NCBI RefSeq assembly: GCF_000020645.1
Contig: NC_011060.1
Span: forward strand, 2,866,501-2,930,500
Direction of reading: 5' to 3'
DNA: 64,000 nt
Origin: Pelodictyon phaeoclathratiforme BU-1
GTDB taxonomy: Bacteria > Bacteroidota > Chlorobiia > Chlorobiales > Chlorobiaceae
Position numbers and translations under genes: made by a program. Positions 35,734-45,272 of the stretch are shown here, one piece after another (within the stretch, counting starts at the first letter, position 1; each line of letters opens with the position of its first letter). The notes below the pieces were generated by a model. That model saw nothing but the letters and a program-made list of their open reading frames with translations. It was not told the origin of the DNA and made no database searches.

Positions 35734-36224
35734 AAACCATCTACCTTGTCCGTCACGCCAAATCAGACTGGGGAAACGCCAATACCGGCGATTTCGAACG
35801 GACGCTGAACACGCGTGGCATGAAAGCCGCCCCCTTCATGGCCGACCTTCTGAAAAAGAAGAAGATCCTTCCGGAACTTGTTCTTTCAAGCCCCGCAACC
35901 AGGGCGCTCACCACGGCGGAACTCTTTTGCGAAACGCTTGGCTACCCAGAGGAGCAAATCCAGAAACGAATGGAGATCTACGAAGGCGGTGTACTCCATC
36001 TGATGAAAATCGTCCAGCAGATCCCCGACACCTGCACTACGGCAATGCTTTTCGGACACAACCCGACGCTGACAGAATTTTCAAACCTGCTTGCCGGAAG
36101 TTATATCGAGAATCTGGTAACCTGTGGGGTGGTCAGAATTGACCTTGATATCGACTCGTGGAAACATGCAAATCCTGATGGCGGAAAACTGATCTGGTAC
36201 GATTTTCCAAAGAAGCACCGGTAA
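35730..36224 (+). CDS. SixA-like phosphohistidine phosphatase
   Basis: 164 aa from the ATG overlapping the previous stop as ATGA; an ATG two codons earlier is also open. Histidine phosphatase superfamily: the RHG-type motif is YLVRHAKSDWG, and a second histidine is in LFGHNPTLTEF. SixA removes phosphate from phosphohistidine in signalling or sugar-transport proteins, but here the substrate is not shown. Coupled to the GH3 gene and convergent with gpsA. Confidence 0.85.
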   Translation: MKTIYLVRHAKSDWGNANTGDFERTLNTRGMKAAPFMADLLKKKKILPELVLSSPATRALTTAELFCETLGYPEEQIQKRMEIYEGGVLHLMKIVQQIPDTCTTAMLFGHNPTLTEFSNLLAGSYIENLVTCGVVRIDLDIDSWKHANPDGGKLIWYDFPKKHR

Positions 36225-36228
36225 CGGC

Positions 36229-37230
36229 TCAGTCCCGCTCCTGCTTCAGGTCGCGTGTCATCAAATCGAGAATCGCCTGCTCGACAGGCTTTCGTTCGAA
36301 GAGCATCTGATAGACGGCCCGCGTGATAGGCATGTCAACCCCGACGGCCCTGCTCAGCTCATAAACCGCCCTTGAGCTGTGGACACCCTCGGCAATCATA
36401 TTCATCTGGCTGATCACCTCATCCAGCGAACGCCCCCGTCCAATCTCTTCACCAACATAGCGGTTTCGGCTGTGGCGGCTCAGGCAGGTGACAACAAGAT
36501 CACCAATACCGGCAAGACCGGAGATGGTCACCGCTTCGCCACCAAGCTTGCTGCAAAGCCTTGAAATTTCAGCCATCCCCCGGGTAATAATGGCGGCCTT
36601 GGCATTATCGCCAAATCCTATGCCATCCGAGATTCCTGCCGCAATGGCAATAATATTTTTGACCGAACCGGCAATTTCAACCCCGACAATATCGGTATTG
36701 ACATAAACGCGGAACATACTCGTATGGAAAACCTCCTGCACCTTTTCTGCCGTAGCAAGCGATGACGAAGAGGCGACAACGGTAGTGGGTTGTCCCTTCG
36801 AGACCTCTTCTGCATGACTCGGGCCGTACAGCGCTGCAACCTGGGAGGGGCAGACACCGGGAAGCACTTCAAGCAGCACTTCCGACATCCGTTTTCCCGT
36901 CCCGATCTCAATCCCCTTGGCCACATTGACCAGAATTTTTCCGCTCAAATCAAGCGTACAAAAACCGAGGATGGTCTCCCGCAAAGCCTGCGAGGGGACA
37001 GCGGTCACAATCATCTCCGACCAGGAGACCAGAGGCTGCAAATGAGGGGTTATCTGCAACGAGTCGGGAAAAGCTACCCCCTTGAGGTAGCGGCGATTTT
37101 CTCGCTCGGCATCAAGCGTTGCGGCAAATTCAGGCCTGTGCGCCCAGAGGCGAACATCATGCCCTTTTTTCGCAAGCAGAACAGCCAGGGTAGTTCCCCA
37201 GCTTCCCGCCCCCAGTACAGCAATATTCAT
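36229..37230 (-). CDS. gpsA: NAD(P)H-dependent glycerol-3-phosphate dehydrogenase
   Basis: 333 aa. NAD-binding start MNIAVLGAGSWGTTLAVLLA; catalytic lysine in AGSVKNIIAIAAGISDG; GDLVVTCLSRHSRN in the C-terminal domain. It reduces dihydroxyacetone phosphate to sn-glycerol-3-phosphate for phospholipids. It stands 16 bases after plsY, the enzyme that acylates its product, so the operon is functionally coherent. Confidence 0.97.
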   Translation of the reverse strand: MNIAVLGAGSWGTTLAVLLAKKGHDVRLWAHRPEFAATLDAERENRRYLKGVAFPDSLQITPHLQPLVSWSEMIVTAVPSQALRETILGFCTLDLSGKILVNVAKGIEIGTGKRMSEVLLEVLPGVCPSQVAALYGPSHAEEVSKGQPTTVVASSSSLATAEKVQEVFHTSMFRVYVNTDIVGVEIAGSVKNIIAIAAGISDGIGFGDNAKAAIITRGMAEISRLCSKLGGEAVTISGLAGIGDLVVTCLSRHSRNRYVGEEIGRGRSLDEVISQMNMIAEGVHSSRAVYELSRAVGVDMPITRAVYQMLFERKPVEQAILDLMTRDLKQERD

Positions 37231-37246
37231 CCGCAGTGTCTGTGCC

Positions 37247-37954
37247 TTAATGCTTTTTTCCGAAGGTTACGCGACTTTCGGTGCCAGAGATCAATCGTCT
37301 GATATTGGTCCGGTGCGTATAGAGAATGGCAAGCGCCACAATAAGCCCAAAAATCATGAGGTGATAGTCGAGACTGTCATGAAAGGAGATCGGCGAACCG
37401 AAAAGGCCAATATAGTAATCGAGGCCACTGCCAAGCTCGAAAATATATTTACGAATGGCAATAATCAAAGGGAATGCAATTGCTGCAAGCATCGATGCAA
37501 CAGAGACGTGCCGGGAGATATAGACAGTGAGGAGAAAAATTCCGACAACCATCAACATGCTTACCGGGGCGATCCCGATCAGCATACCGGCAGCAGTACT
37601 GACCCCCTTGCCCCCCTTGAATCCGGCAAAGAGCGTGAAGACATGGCCGATAACCGCGCTCATTCCGGCAAGAAGGCGCAAGGCAACCTCATTCATGTCA
37701 GGAAAGGCGCCAATCGGGTGGTGGCGGAAAAAAGCCACAACCGAGACCGCCGCAACAACACCCTTGACAATATCAATCAGGGTAACAACAAGACCCGGCT
37801 TCCAGCCAAGCACCCTGAAGGCATTGGTACCACCGGCATTGCCGCTGCCAAAGTTCCGGATATCAATCCCCTTGAGCAGTTTTCCCGCCACAAGGCTGGT
37901 AGGAATGGAACCAATGATATAGCTCACCGCCAAAATGGCCAGTAAAGTCAGCAT
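37247..37954 (-). CDS. plsY: Glycerol-3-phosphate acyltransferase PlsY
   Basis: 235 aa integral membrane protein. Motif 1 GSIPTSLVAGKL, the next loop FGSGNAGGTNAFRVLG, and FAGFKGGKGVSTAAG are the three conserved sites of PlsY. It transfers acyl groups from acyl-phosphate to glycerol-3-phosphate, making lysophosphatidic acid. Slightly longer than the usual 190-210 aa owing to an inserted loop near residues 170-200. Lies between purM and gpsA on one strand. Confidence 0.96.
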   Translation of the reverse strand: MLTLLAILAVSYIIGSIPTSLVAGKLLKGIDIRNFGSGNAGGTNAFRVLGWKPGLVVTLIDIVKGVVAAVSVVAFFRHHPIGAFPDMNEVALRLLAGMSAVIGHVFTLFAGFKGGKGVSTAAGMLIGIAPVSMLMVVGIFLLTVYISRHVSVASMLAAIAFPLIIAIRKYIFELGSGLDYYIGLFGSPISFHDSLDYHLMIFGLIVALAILYTHRTNIRRLISGTESRVTFGKKH

Positions 37955-37974
37955 GAATCTCTCTGATTATTGCT

Positions 37975-38967
37975 TTATTTTTTTCTGGATACCTTTCCGA
38001 TAATGTACGCATTTTCCTGTTGAGATTTCAAAGTTGAGAGCACTCTCTCGACCGCACTTTTTTCAACAATCATCACCAGTCCTACACCAAGATTAAAGGT
38101 TCTGCGCATATCCTCCTCGGGCACATGGCCTGCCCTGCGGATGATATCGAAAATCAGGGGTTCGGGCCATGCATCCCACGCAACTTCAAGCGCCAGCCCT
38201 TCAGGCACAATGCGCATGGTGTTGCCCATCAGACCACCACCGGTAATGTGCGACAAGCCCCTGACATCAGGCGAACCAAAGAAGGGCTCAATAACAGAAA
38301 GGTAGGAGCGATGCACCTTCAGAAGTTCCTCTCCAATGGTTCCCTCAAGACCCGGAAAGGTATCGTGCATCCTGTTTTCAAGCACTTTTCTTGCAAGCGA
38401 ATAGCCATTGGTATGCAACCCGTTCGACGGGAGCCCGATAAGCAGATCGCCCTCCCTGATTGCCGAGCCATTGATGATTTTTTCATGATCCACAACCCCG
38501 ACAATGGAACCTGCAAGATCAAAGTCCCTCTCCTGGTACAGACCCGGCATCTCCGCCGTTTCACCGCCAATCAACGCACATCCGTTTTCACGACAGGCAT
38601 TGACCATACCGGTCACCACAGAGGCCGCAATGGCGGGAGTCAGTTTTCCGCAGGCATAGTAGTCAAGAAAGAAGAGTGGTTTTGCACCGCAGACCAGAAT
38701 ATCGTTCACACAATGGTTGACCAGGCATGAGCCCACCGTCTCATACTGACCAAGCTCAATGGCAATCTTGAGTTTCGTACCAACACCGTCAATGCTGCTG
38801 ACCAGTACCGGTTTGGTATACTTCGCAAAATCCGGCTGAAAAAAACCACCGAAAGCACCAATATCGGTGATGACTCCCGGAGTAAATGTCTGGCGAACCT
38901 GGGGCTTGATCATCCGGACAAACTCTTCGCCCGCACTTATATCAACTCCAGCTTTTTTATAGTCCAT
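37975..38967 (-). CDS. purM: Phosphoribosylformylglycinamidine cyclo-ligase
   Basis: 330 aa, full length. Motifs of the PurM/ThiL ATP-binding fold: SSIDGVGTKLKIA, NDILVCGAKPLFFLDYYACG, ALIGGETAEMPGLY and HITGGGLMGN. It closes the imidazole ring to make aminoimidazole ribonucleotide in purine synthesis. Twenty bases upstream of plsY and 69 downstream of lysC on the same strand. Confidence 0.97.
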   Translation of the reverse strand: MDYKKAGVDISAGEEFVRMIKPQVRQTFTPGVITDIGAFGGFFQPDFAKYTKPVLVSSIDGVGTKLKIAIELGQYETVGSCLVNHCVNDILVCGAKPLFFLDYYACGKLTPAIAASVVTGMVNACRENGCALIGGETAEMPGLYQERDFDLAGSIVGVVDHEKIINGSAIREGDLLIGLPSNGLHTNGYSLARKVLENRMHDTFPGLEGTIGEELLKVHRSYLSVIEPFFGSPDVRGLSHITGGGLMGNTMRIVPEGLALEVAWDAWPEPLIFDIIRRAGHVPEEDMRRTFNLGVGLVMIVEKSAVERVLSTLKSQQENAYIIGKVSRKK

Positions 38968-39036
38968 GTGTGCAGTACCTCTTGTTTTTACAGCCGATTA
39001 TAAAGACAATTAACGCCGTTTGTTCATTCCGGCACC

Positions 39037-40452
39037 TTACCGGCTTCCTGCCGGAGTTTCAAAAATACCCTCATTCTGGGGGCCGGAAAAAAACTCCCGG
39101 TGCAGATTGTTGACCGCCGTTACCACTTCAGGCTCTTCGACCACAAAACCGACATTAATCTCCGACGCGCCCTGCGAGATCATTCTGAGATTTACATCCT
39201 TCAAAGCACTGAAAATCCTTCCCGCAACACCGCGTGACATGCGGAGATTATCACCAACAACACTGATGGTTGACACTCCATGCTCAATATCAACATCACC
39301 AAGAGCCTTGAGAGCCCCGATCAGCTCATCGCTGAAGCATTTATCGTCAACCGTAAGCGAAACCGAAACCTCGCTGGTCGCAATCATTTCAACCGATACA
39401 CCATAACGGGCAAAGACATCGAAGAGTTCATTCATAAAGCCATGGCGACCGAACATACGATTCGAGCGCACATTGATGATGCACTGCCCCTTCTTGACCG
39501 CAATCGACTTGACCAGCCCCTCATAACTCATGCCCGAAAGCCGCTGCGGGTCGTTGGTAATGATCGTCCCTTTGGCATCAGGATGCAATGAGTTCAGCAC
39601 ATAGACCGGAATATTTTTCTGCACTGCCGGAGCAATGGTATCGGGATGGAGCACCTTTGCGCCAAGATATGCAAGCTCCGCCGCCTCCGAAAAGGTCATC
39701 ACCCTGATGCTCCTCGCTTCAGGCACCATGCGCGGATCGCAGGTCATAACACCATCAACGTCTGTCCAGATCTGGATAGCATCATCATTGAGCCACGAAC
39801 CAAGCAGCGCCGCCGAAAAGTCGGAACCACCCCTGCCGAGCGTCGTCGTCCGGCCATCCTGCGTTGAACCAATATAACCCTGCGTCACAACGGTCATTCC
39901 GCCCTCAAGCAACGGCTTGATGAGGCGACCCACCCGCTCTTCACACACCTCCTGCAACGGACGGGCAAAGCCAAAATTATCGTCGGTAATCATCACCGTC
40001 CGAACATCCACCCACACGGCCTTGTGACCCAGCTCCTTCATGGCCGCAGCAAAGACGGTCGTGGAAAAAAGCTCACCGAAGGAGCAGAACATATCCCTCG
40101 AACGCTCCGTCAGTTCACCCACAATATCAACACCCTTTATCAGCAATTCCAGCCGACTTGCCAGCTCCTCTATCTTGATGGCAAGTTCCGCCTTCAGCTC
40201 AACTCCCTTGATCAGCTCATCAAGCAGATTGAGGTGAAAGCTGCGCACCTCACCAGCCAGGGCCATCGCCTCATCCAGAGCGCTGCGCCCTGAAGCATCA
40301 GCAATGTGCACCAGTTTATTGGTAATACCACTGCAGGCACTCAGCACCACCAGAGGCACCGCCTTCTGCTCTTCCCTTGCAACAATGGAGATCGCCTGCC
40401 GCATTGCCTTGGCCGTCCCCACGGAAGTCCCTCCGAATTTCATCACCGCCAT
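39037..40452 (-). CDS. lysC: Aspartate kinase
   Basis: 471 aa, monofunctional. N-terminal kinase motif MKFGGTSVGTAKAM, the glycine-rich GRGGSDFSAALLG for ATP and VDGVMTCDPRMV. Two ACT domains occupy roughly residues 315-460 (IINVRSNRM and ISVVGDNLRM regions), predicting feedback inhibition by lysine or threonine. First step of the aspartate family (lysine, threonine, methionine, diaminopimelate). The 117-base divergent spacer shows no lysine riboswitch that I can recognise. Confidence 0.96.
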   Translation of the reverse strand: MAVMKFGGTSVGTAKAMRQAISIVAREEQKAVPLVVLSACSGITNKLVHIADASGRSALDEAMALAGEVRSFHLNLLDELIKGVELKAELAIKIEELASRLELLIKGVDIVGELTERSRDMFCSFGELFSTTVFAAAMKELGHKAVWVDVRTVMITDDNFGFARPLQEVCEERVGRLIKPLLEGGMTVVTQGYIGSTQDGRTTTLGRGGSDFSAALLGSWLNDDAIQIWTDVDGVMTCDPRMVPEARSIRVMTFSEAAELAYLGAKVLHPDTIAPAVQKNIPVYVLNSLHPDAKGTIITNDPQRLSGMSYEGLVKSIAVKKGQCIINVRSNRMFGRHGFMNELFDVFARYGVSVEMIATSEVSVSLTVDDKCFSDELIGALKALGDVDIEHGVSTISVVGDNLRMSRGVAGRIFSALKDVNLRMISQGASEINVGFVVEEPEVVTAVNNLHREFFSGPQNEGIFETPAGSR

Positions 40453-40569
40453 ATTCTTTACTCAAATAATTTAATAGAGTATCTTGCCTCTTATTGTTTT
40501 TCACCTCTTCCTTTTCACCAGGAAGCGGGCAATGGCCACTCTTCATAAAAAAACAGAACATCACCTCTC

Positions 40570-41190
40570 ATGCAGCAACAATTCACCCCTGCCGCATCAC
40601 GACCAGACCGAAGCCTGCAATGCAGAACACTCCTGCTCCTCTGCACCATGATCGGAACAGTACTCGCCGTTACCGGCTGCCAGAGTTCCTGGAGCGGTTC
40701 AGGATACCGCATGGAGAGCAAATATAGTTTAAAAAACAGAAAATCGCATATCTCCTGCCGCCCTGAAGGTGGAGGCAGCGCCCGCATCTGCCCCTTGCCA
40801 CTGAAGATAAAACCGCAGTCGCTCGATCAGCTCTTTTCATCCATTAACGAATCCCTCGGCACCAGGTATCGCTTCGGCGGAGCAACCCCAAACGGCTTCG
40901 ATTGTTCAGGGTTTGTGCTCTATCTTTATCAGAAAAACTTCCGCATGATTCTGCCACGCACCGCAAGCGATCTTGCCGCAGTTGGCAATATGGTACCCAA
41001 AAAGAGCCTCCGCCCCGGCGACCTTGTATTTTTCAGTAACGCAAGCCGAAGCATCGATCATGTCGGCATCTTTGTCGGTCAGGAGAGCTTTGCCCATGCA
41101 GCAAGCAGTGGAGTCAAACTCAGCCGCCTCAACGAGCGGTATTACGACAGTCATTTCGCCTTTGCCACACGCCTGATCACCACAGAGTAA
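40570..41190 (+). CDS. NlpC/P60 cell-wall endopeptidase, lipoprotein
   Basis: 206 aa. The N-terminal hydrophobic stretch ends in a lipobox-like VLAVTGCQSS; the start chosen (40570) gives about 20 polar residues before it, so a later start is possible. The NlpC/P60 cysteine is in FDCSGFVLYLY, the histidine in DHVGIFVG and the third polar residue near FAHAAS. Such enzymes cut peptide bridges in peptidoglycan, here at the outer or inner membrane face. Confidence 0.92.
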   Translation: MQQQFTPAASRPDRSLQCRTLLLLCTMIGTVLAVTGCQSSWSGSGYRMESKYSLKNRKSHISCRPEGGGSARICPLPLKIKPQSLDQLFSSINESLGTRYRFGGATPNGFDCSGFVLYLYQKNFRMILPRTASDLAAVGNMVPKKSLRPGDLVFFSNASRSIDHVGIFVGQESFAHAASSGVKLSRLNERYYDSHFAFATRLITTE

Positions 41191-41294
41191 ACGCTCCCGA
41201 AGTGCTCTCTGATGCCCATCTCTTCTTTACATGGGGAAATCTGTATATTGCGGACAGCAACCCTGCAACCATCTTAATCTGCCCGACCATTTTT

Positions 41295-42161
41295 ATGCCT
41301 CAACCCGGAACAAACCACTTTATTGAGCTGGCTTTTCAAATAGGCCCTGACCTGCATGAACTCTGCATCGGCCTGCTTGCCGGAGAGGGAATCGACTCTT
41401 TTCTTGAAGAGGATCACCAGCTCCTCGCCTATCTGCCTGAAACCCAATGGACAGAGGAGAAGGAAGAGAGCCTCCGCTCAATGCTGCAGGAACGGCTGGG
41501 CACGCTTCCCGCTTACACAGCAACCCTCATCGCCGACAGAAACTGGAATGCCGATTGGGAGGCAACCCTGCAACCCATCGAAATCTCCGACAAACTGCTG
41601 ATTGTTCAGCAAAGCAATGACATCACGCCAAAACCCGGACAGATCGTCATTCAAATCAACCCGAAGATGTCGTTCGGCACCGGCTACCATGCCACAACGC
41701 GCCTGATGCTGCGCCAAATGGAGCATCTCGACCTGAAAGAGAAAAAAATCATGGACATCGGCACTGGCACCGGCGTTCTTGCCATTGCCGCCCGCAAACT
41801 CGGCAACAACCGCCCCATCCTCGCCTTCGACAACAACTCCTGGGCCGCTGAAAACGCCGTTGAAAACATTGCGGAAAACCAGGCCGATGAAATCACGGTC
41901 GCACTCCTCGATGCCGAAGAGGATCTGGTCGTCAACCTCAAAGAGGGCTACGACCTGATTCTGGCCAACATCAACAAAAACGTCATCGACCGCATCCTGC
42001 CGGTAATCCGCAAATATGCCCCTTCGGCCCCGGTGCTCCTCTCCGGCATCCTTGTCTACGACGAACCCTGGCTCAACAAGCTGCTCAAACGGCTCGGCTA
42101 CACTGCGGAGAAAACCATCTATGAAGATGAATGGCTCTCAAGCTTTATAAAACCACTATGA
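41295..42161 (+). CDS. prmA: Ribosomal protein L11 methyltransferase
   Basis: 288 aa from the ATG at 41295; the frame opens earlier at 41202 but PrmA-like sequence starts here. The SAM-binding motif MDIGTGTGVLAIAA follows the family signature FGTGYHATTRLML. The later LILANINKNV and LLSGIL motifs are as in PrmA. It trimethylates lysines and the N-terminus of L11. The stop overlaps the ppx start as ATGA. Confidence 0.93.
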   Translation: MPQPGTNHFIELAFQIGPDLHELCIGLLAGEGIDSFLEEDHQLLAYLPETQWTEEKEESLRSMLQERLGTLPAYTATLIADRNWNADWEATLQPIEISDKLLIVQQSNDITPKPGQIVIQINPKMSFGTGYHATTRLMLRQMEHLDLKEKKIMDIGTGTGVLAIAARKLGNNRPILAFDNNSWAAENAVENIAENQADEITVALLDAEEDLVVNLKEGYDLILANINKNVIDRILPVIRKYAPSAPVLLSGILVYDEPWLNKLLKRLGYTAEKTIYEDEWLSSFIKPL

Positions 42162-43096
42162 CCAAACGCGTTTCATGCATCGATATCGGCACCAACACCG
42201 CTTTGCTGCTTATTGCCGACCTTGATCCGGCTACATGCGCCATGCAGCCGATCTACCACAAGCAGACCATTGTGCGGCTTGGAAAAAATGTCGATGCCGA
42301 CAAAGTGATTGACCCGCGAGGATTGCAACGACTTATCGACTGCATGGTTGACTATCGCCAGATCAGCGATGAACACAGTGTTGAAGAAATCATCGCCGCA
42401 GGCACCAGCGCCCTGAGAGACGCAAAAAACCGCACGGAGGTGATCGACTCCATCGAGCGTGCCGCAGGAATAACCATCCAATGCATCTCAGGCAAAGAGG
42501 AAGCAGATCTCACCTTTGGTGGCGCTGTGGCTGGCATGAGCGACGTTCCTGAACTTTTCACCGTCATCGATATCGGCGGCGGCAGCACCGAAATCTCCAT
42601 GGGGTCATCCGGCTTGGTCACGGAAAGTGTCAGCCTCGATATCGGTTCGGTAAGGCTCACTGAACGCTTTTTCACCACACTCCCCCCGCCACAGAGTGAG
42701 TTTGATGCGGCCAAATCCTGCATCGACCAGCTCCTCACCGCAAACATCATCCCCTTTTTTGCTGCACGGGAGCACGTCTACGGCGTAGCCGGAACCCTCA
42801 CCACCATCGCTCAGGTGAGCCAGGGACTGAAACACTTTGACGCCGAGAAGGTGCACAACTACCCTCTGAAATACGAAGAGGTGCACGCCTTTCTCAGCCA
42901 ACTCAAAACAAGCACCCTTGAGCAGATCATTGAGCTTGGCATCCCCGAAGGGAGGGCTGACGTCATCACTATGGGAACGCTCATCCTGCACCAATTCATG
43001 CGCCTGCTTGGCGCCCCGGAAATCCGTGTCAGCATCCAGGGGCTCCGCTTCGGCCTTGCACAGCGGGAGCTGCTGCGTCTCCGGGGAAACATCTGA
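42158..43096 (+). CDS. Ppx/GppA phosphatase family protein
   Basis: 312 aa. The ASKHA ATPase-like motifs are clear: CIDIGTNTALLLIAD at the start, AGTSALRDAKNR, and the phosphate-binding VIDIGGGSTEISMG. This single-domain form lacks the C-terminal helical domains of E. coli Ppx. It acts on polyphosphate or guanosine pentaphosphate; which one cannot be told. Translationally coupled to prmA. Its last 68 bases overlap the 3' end of the methyltransferase gene on the other strand. Confidence 0.9.
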   Translation: MTKRVSCIDIGTNTALLLIADLDPATCAMQPIYHKQTIVRLGKNVDADKVIDPRGLQRLIDCMVDYRQISDEHSVEEIIAAGTSALRDAKNRTEVIDSIERAAGITIQCISGKEEADLTFGGAVAGMSDVPELFTVIDIGGGSTEISMGSSGLVTESVSLDIGSVRLTERFFTTLPPPQSEFDAAKSCIDQLLTANIIPFFAAREHVYGVAGTLTTIAQVSQGLKHFDAEKVHNYPLKYEEVHAFLSQLKTSTLEQIIELGIPEGRADVITMGTLILHQFMRLLGAPEIRVSIQGLRFGLAQRELLRLRGNI

Positions 43097-44291
43097 GCGC
43101 GTAGATGCAGAGCGGATGGCCTGTAGCGTCTTTGGTAAAAAAGAGAAAGGCCCTCTCACTCTCAAGAAGCCGGTATTTTTTCCTAAGCTCTTCCGCCGAG
43201 AGGGGAAAATCGCGCCGCTGGATGCTTGCCCCTGTAATGGCATGTCGCTCCAGAAAAGCCCTGAAGCTTTTCGGCTTGTAAGGAACGCAATCAACCACGC
43301 GGAACGTTCTGCCGGGAAAGTCCTCAATTTTGCGATCAGCGGTGAGATAGTCAACGCTCCTGTTCACAAACTGGAGGCCAGAATCCCTCGCAAGCACCGC
43401 CGAAAGCCTCGCCTTGATAATGGCCGGATCAGGCTCATAGAGGTACTCCTTCACCGCCATTCCAACCACTCTCGGCGCCTCACCATTCCCTCCGAAAACT
43501 TCCGTTATCTCCTCCGAATCACGGTTCAGGCAGACCGCTTTTACCTGCACGGGCCCATCCGCAGGGTGCGCGCGCTCAAGCAGCAGCAGAATCTCCTTGC
43601 ATTCACGATCAACCGACACCACAACAATCGTCTGCAAGGCGGGCAACAGCTTTTTCAGCCCGCTGATTTCGAGTGCCGGAGAGGCCTTGATGCAGACCCG
43701 CTGCGCATGACGAAGCAGCAGATCATGAGAGGCCACAACATCCGGACTCGCCGCATCCAGCGCTATGGAGCGACGCCCCTCCTCACGGCGAGCAGGGTCA
43801 ACAAAAATCCAGTCAAAAGAGTTGTCCGGGTACTCCGCAAGCAGGCTGATGCTTTCGCCGTTCCTTACCTGAACATTGGCAATTCCGCTCACCTTCAGGT
43901 TATGCTCAACCACCGCACAAAGCTGCGAATCACGCTCGCAGTAAACCACATCCTGAAACGTCCGGGCCAGAAACATCGCATCAACGCCAAGTCCGCCACT
44001 CAAATCAATTGCCCTTTTGCCCGACATAAGCGAAGCCTTGTATGCAGCCGTGCGCTCCCCGGAAGATTGCTCAAGCGCCAACGGTGTATAAAGCAGTTTA
44101 TGCTTTGAAAGTATGGGTAGTTTTTTAACCGCCTTCTGCTGGCAGGCAAGCTGTTCCGCCATTGCCCGTACCGGCAAATCACTGCGACCATGAAACTGCA
44201 TGGCAAAAGCTGCCGGATCACCGGAATGGTGCAACGCAAGCAGGGCTTGAATATCCGGATGAAGGAGGTTTTGAAGTTCTGCGATAGTCAT
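43029..44291 (-). CDS. Class I SAM-dependent methyltransferase with THUMP-like C-terminus
   Basis: 420 aa. A helical N-terminus of about 90 residues precedes the SAM motif AIDLSGGLGVDAMFLA and the catalytic-type DWIFVDPARREEG. A C-terminal THUMP-like domain (about 330-400) suggests an RNA substrate. This fits the group annotated as class I methyltransferase with THUMP_like domain; the methylated base is unknown. The last 23 codons overlap ppx on the opposite strand and read as a low-complexity tail (GDAAAPAVQGRSGAPG). Confidence 0.85.
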   Translation of the reverse strand: MTIAELQNLLHPDIQALLALHHSGDPAAFAMQFHGRSDLPVRAMAEQLACQQKAVKKLPILSKHKLLYTPLALEQSSGERTAAYKASLMSGKRAIDLSGGLGVDAMFLARTFQDVVYCERDSQLCAVVEHNLKVSGIANVQVRNGESISLLAEYPDNSFDWIFVDPARREEGRRSIALDAASPDVVASHDLLLRHAQRVCIKASPALEISGLKKLLPALQTIVVVSVDRECKEILLLLERAHPADGPVQVKAVCLNRDSEEITEVFGGNGEAPRVVGMAVKEYLYEPDPAIIKARLSAVLARDSGLQFVNRSVDYLTADRKIEDFPGRTFRVVDCVPYKPKSFRAFLERHAITGASIQRRDFPLSAEELRKKYRLLESERAFLFFTKDATGHPLCIYALRCFPGDAAAPAVQGRSGAPGC

Positions 44292-44359
44292 TCAGCTCTC
44301 TTCAAAATAATCCAAATCCAAGCCATGCGGTTTTTCTGAAATTAAAATTATTGATCTCC

Positions 44360-45253
44360 TTATTGATACGGTACTGCTGAACGGCTGACATGTACATACC
44401 CAAATCCATTACATCTTAAAAAATCTTCCACCACAGAAATCGGCGAGCGGTGTTTTGGGCCAAGAATAACCTCCTTGATGACAGGAGTGCACTGATCAAA
44501 CTTTTTTAATTCATATTCCCTGTATGGTCTAAGGCTATTGGACTTTACGTCAAAACCTAACTTTTTTATCTCCCCCCGATTAATTAATGCAAGCAACCGC
44601 AGCTCATCCTCTTCTTTAAATGCTTCAGATTTAAGAACAAAAGCAAATGCGAGTGTAGCCATTAACGTAGAGAAACCAAGAGATGCCAGACACGATTTTT
44701 TTCTCTGAGTTTCAGTATCGTTACTCCATGAACGAAGGGGCGAATGCTTTTTGGCTTCAAGTAAATCCCCTTCATCAATGGCGTGTTTAATCTGTTGATA
44801 CAGAGGCCGAACCTGCTTCTCATGATCTTCGGGATCATACATTACCTCTGCAATAGTAAATCCAAGAAACGGATCTCTTTGGCGAAGATATTCTTCTCGA
44901 AGCAATTCAAGATAATCACGTGAAAATCCGATGGCAACACCAGTTGCATCGGAAGCATATGCTCTCCACTGGCTGAGTAGCTCTCTCTTTTTGGACAGGC
45001 AAAAACCAAATCCATCAACATCTTTGAGATATACTTCAAACTGTGCCTGTAAAAGCGAAATTGTACCTTGATCACACTTATCGCATTCGGCGAGACGGGC
45101 GAGTGCTTCTTCTACCATTTTTCCTTCCATCGAGTCATTCGACAACGACATTGATGAAAGGCGAATCGAGTGCGTTGTCACAATGGAATGAAACGCCTCT
45201 GTTGAGCAGTAGTGATAAAGAATATCCTTTGGGTTGAACTTTACAGTCGCCAT
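44360..45253 (-). CDS. DUF2971 family protein
   Basis: 297 aa. The family pattern is visible: ILYHYCSTEAFHSIVTTHSI near the N-terminus, SQWRAYASDATGVAIGFS in the middle and FKEEDELRLLA later. DUF2971 proteins have no established activity but are common in accessory and defence-like regions. More AT-rich than the methyltransferase gene next to it. Start at the ATG 45253 (a TTG two codons upstream is open). It stands 19 bases after the Fic remnant. Confidence 0.85.
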   Translation of the reverse strand: MATVKFNPKDILYHYCSTEAFHSIVTTHSIRLSSMSLSNDSMEGKMVEEALARLAECDKCDQGTISLLQAQFEVYLKDVDGFGFCLSKKRELLSQWRAYASDATGVAIGFSRDYLELLREEYLRQRDPFLGFTIAEVMYDPEDHEKQVRPLYQQIKHAIDEGDLLEAKKHSPLRSWSNDTETQRKKSCLASLGFSTLMATLAFAFVLKSEAFKEEDELRLLALINRGEIKKLGFDVKSNSLRPYREYELKKFDQCTPVIKEVILGPKHRSPISVVEDFLRCNGFGYVHVSRSAVPYQ

Positions 45254-45272
45254 TGTCAAATTCGTTTTTCAA

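Noticed and set aside
37250..37945. 231-codon plus-strand frame
   Set aside because: Mirror of plsY; composition is the reverse complement of membrane-helix codons.
42918..44108. 396-codon open frame on the plus strand
   Set aside because: Runs antisense through the methyltransferase gene and into the end of ppx; arginine-rich low-quality sequence with no recognisable domain.
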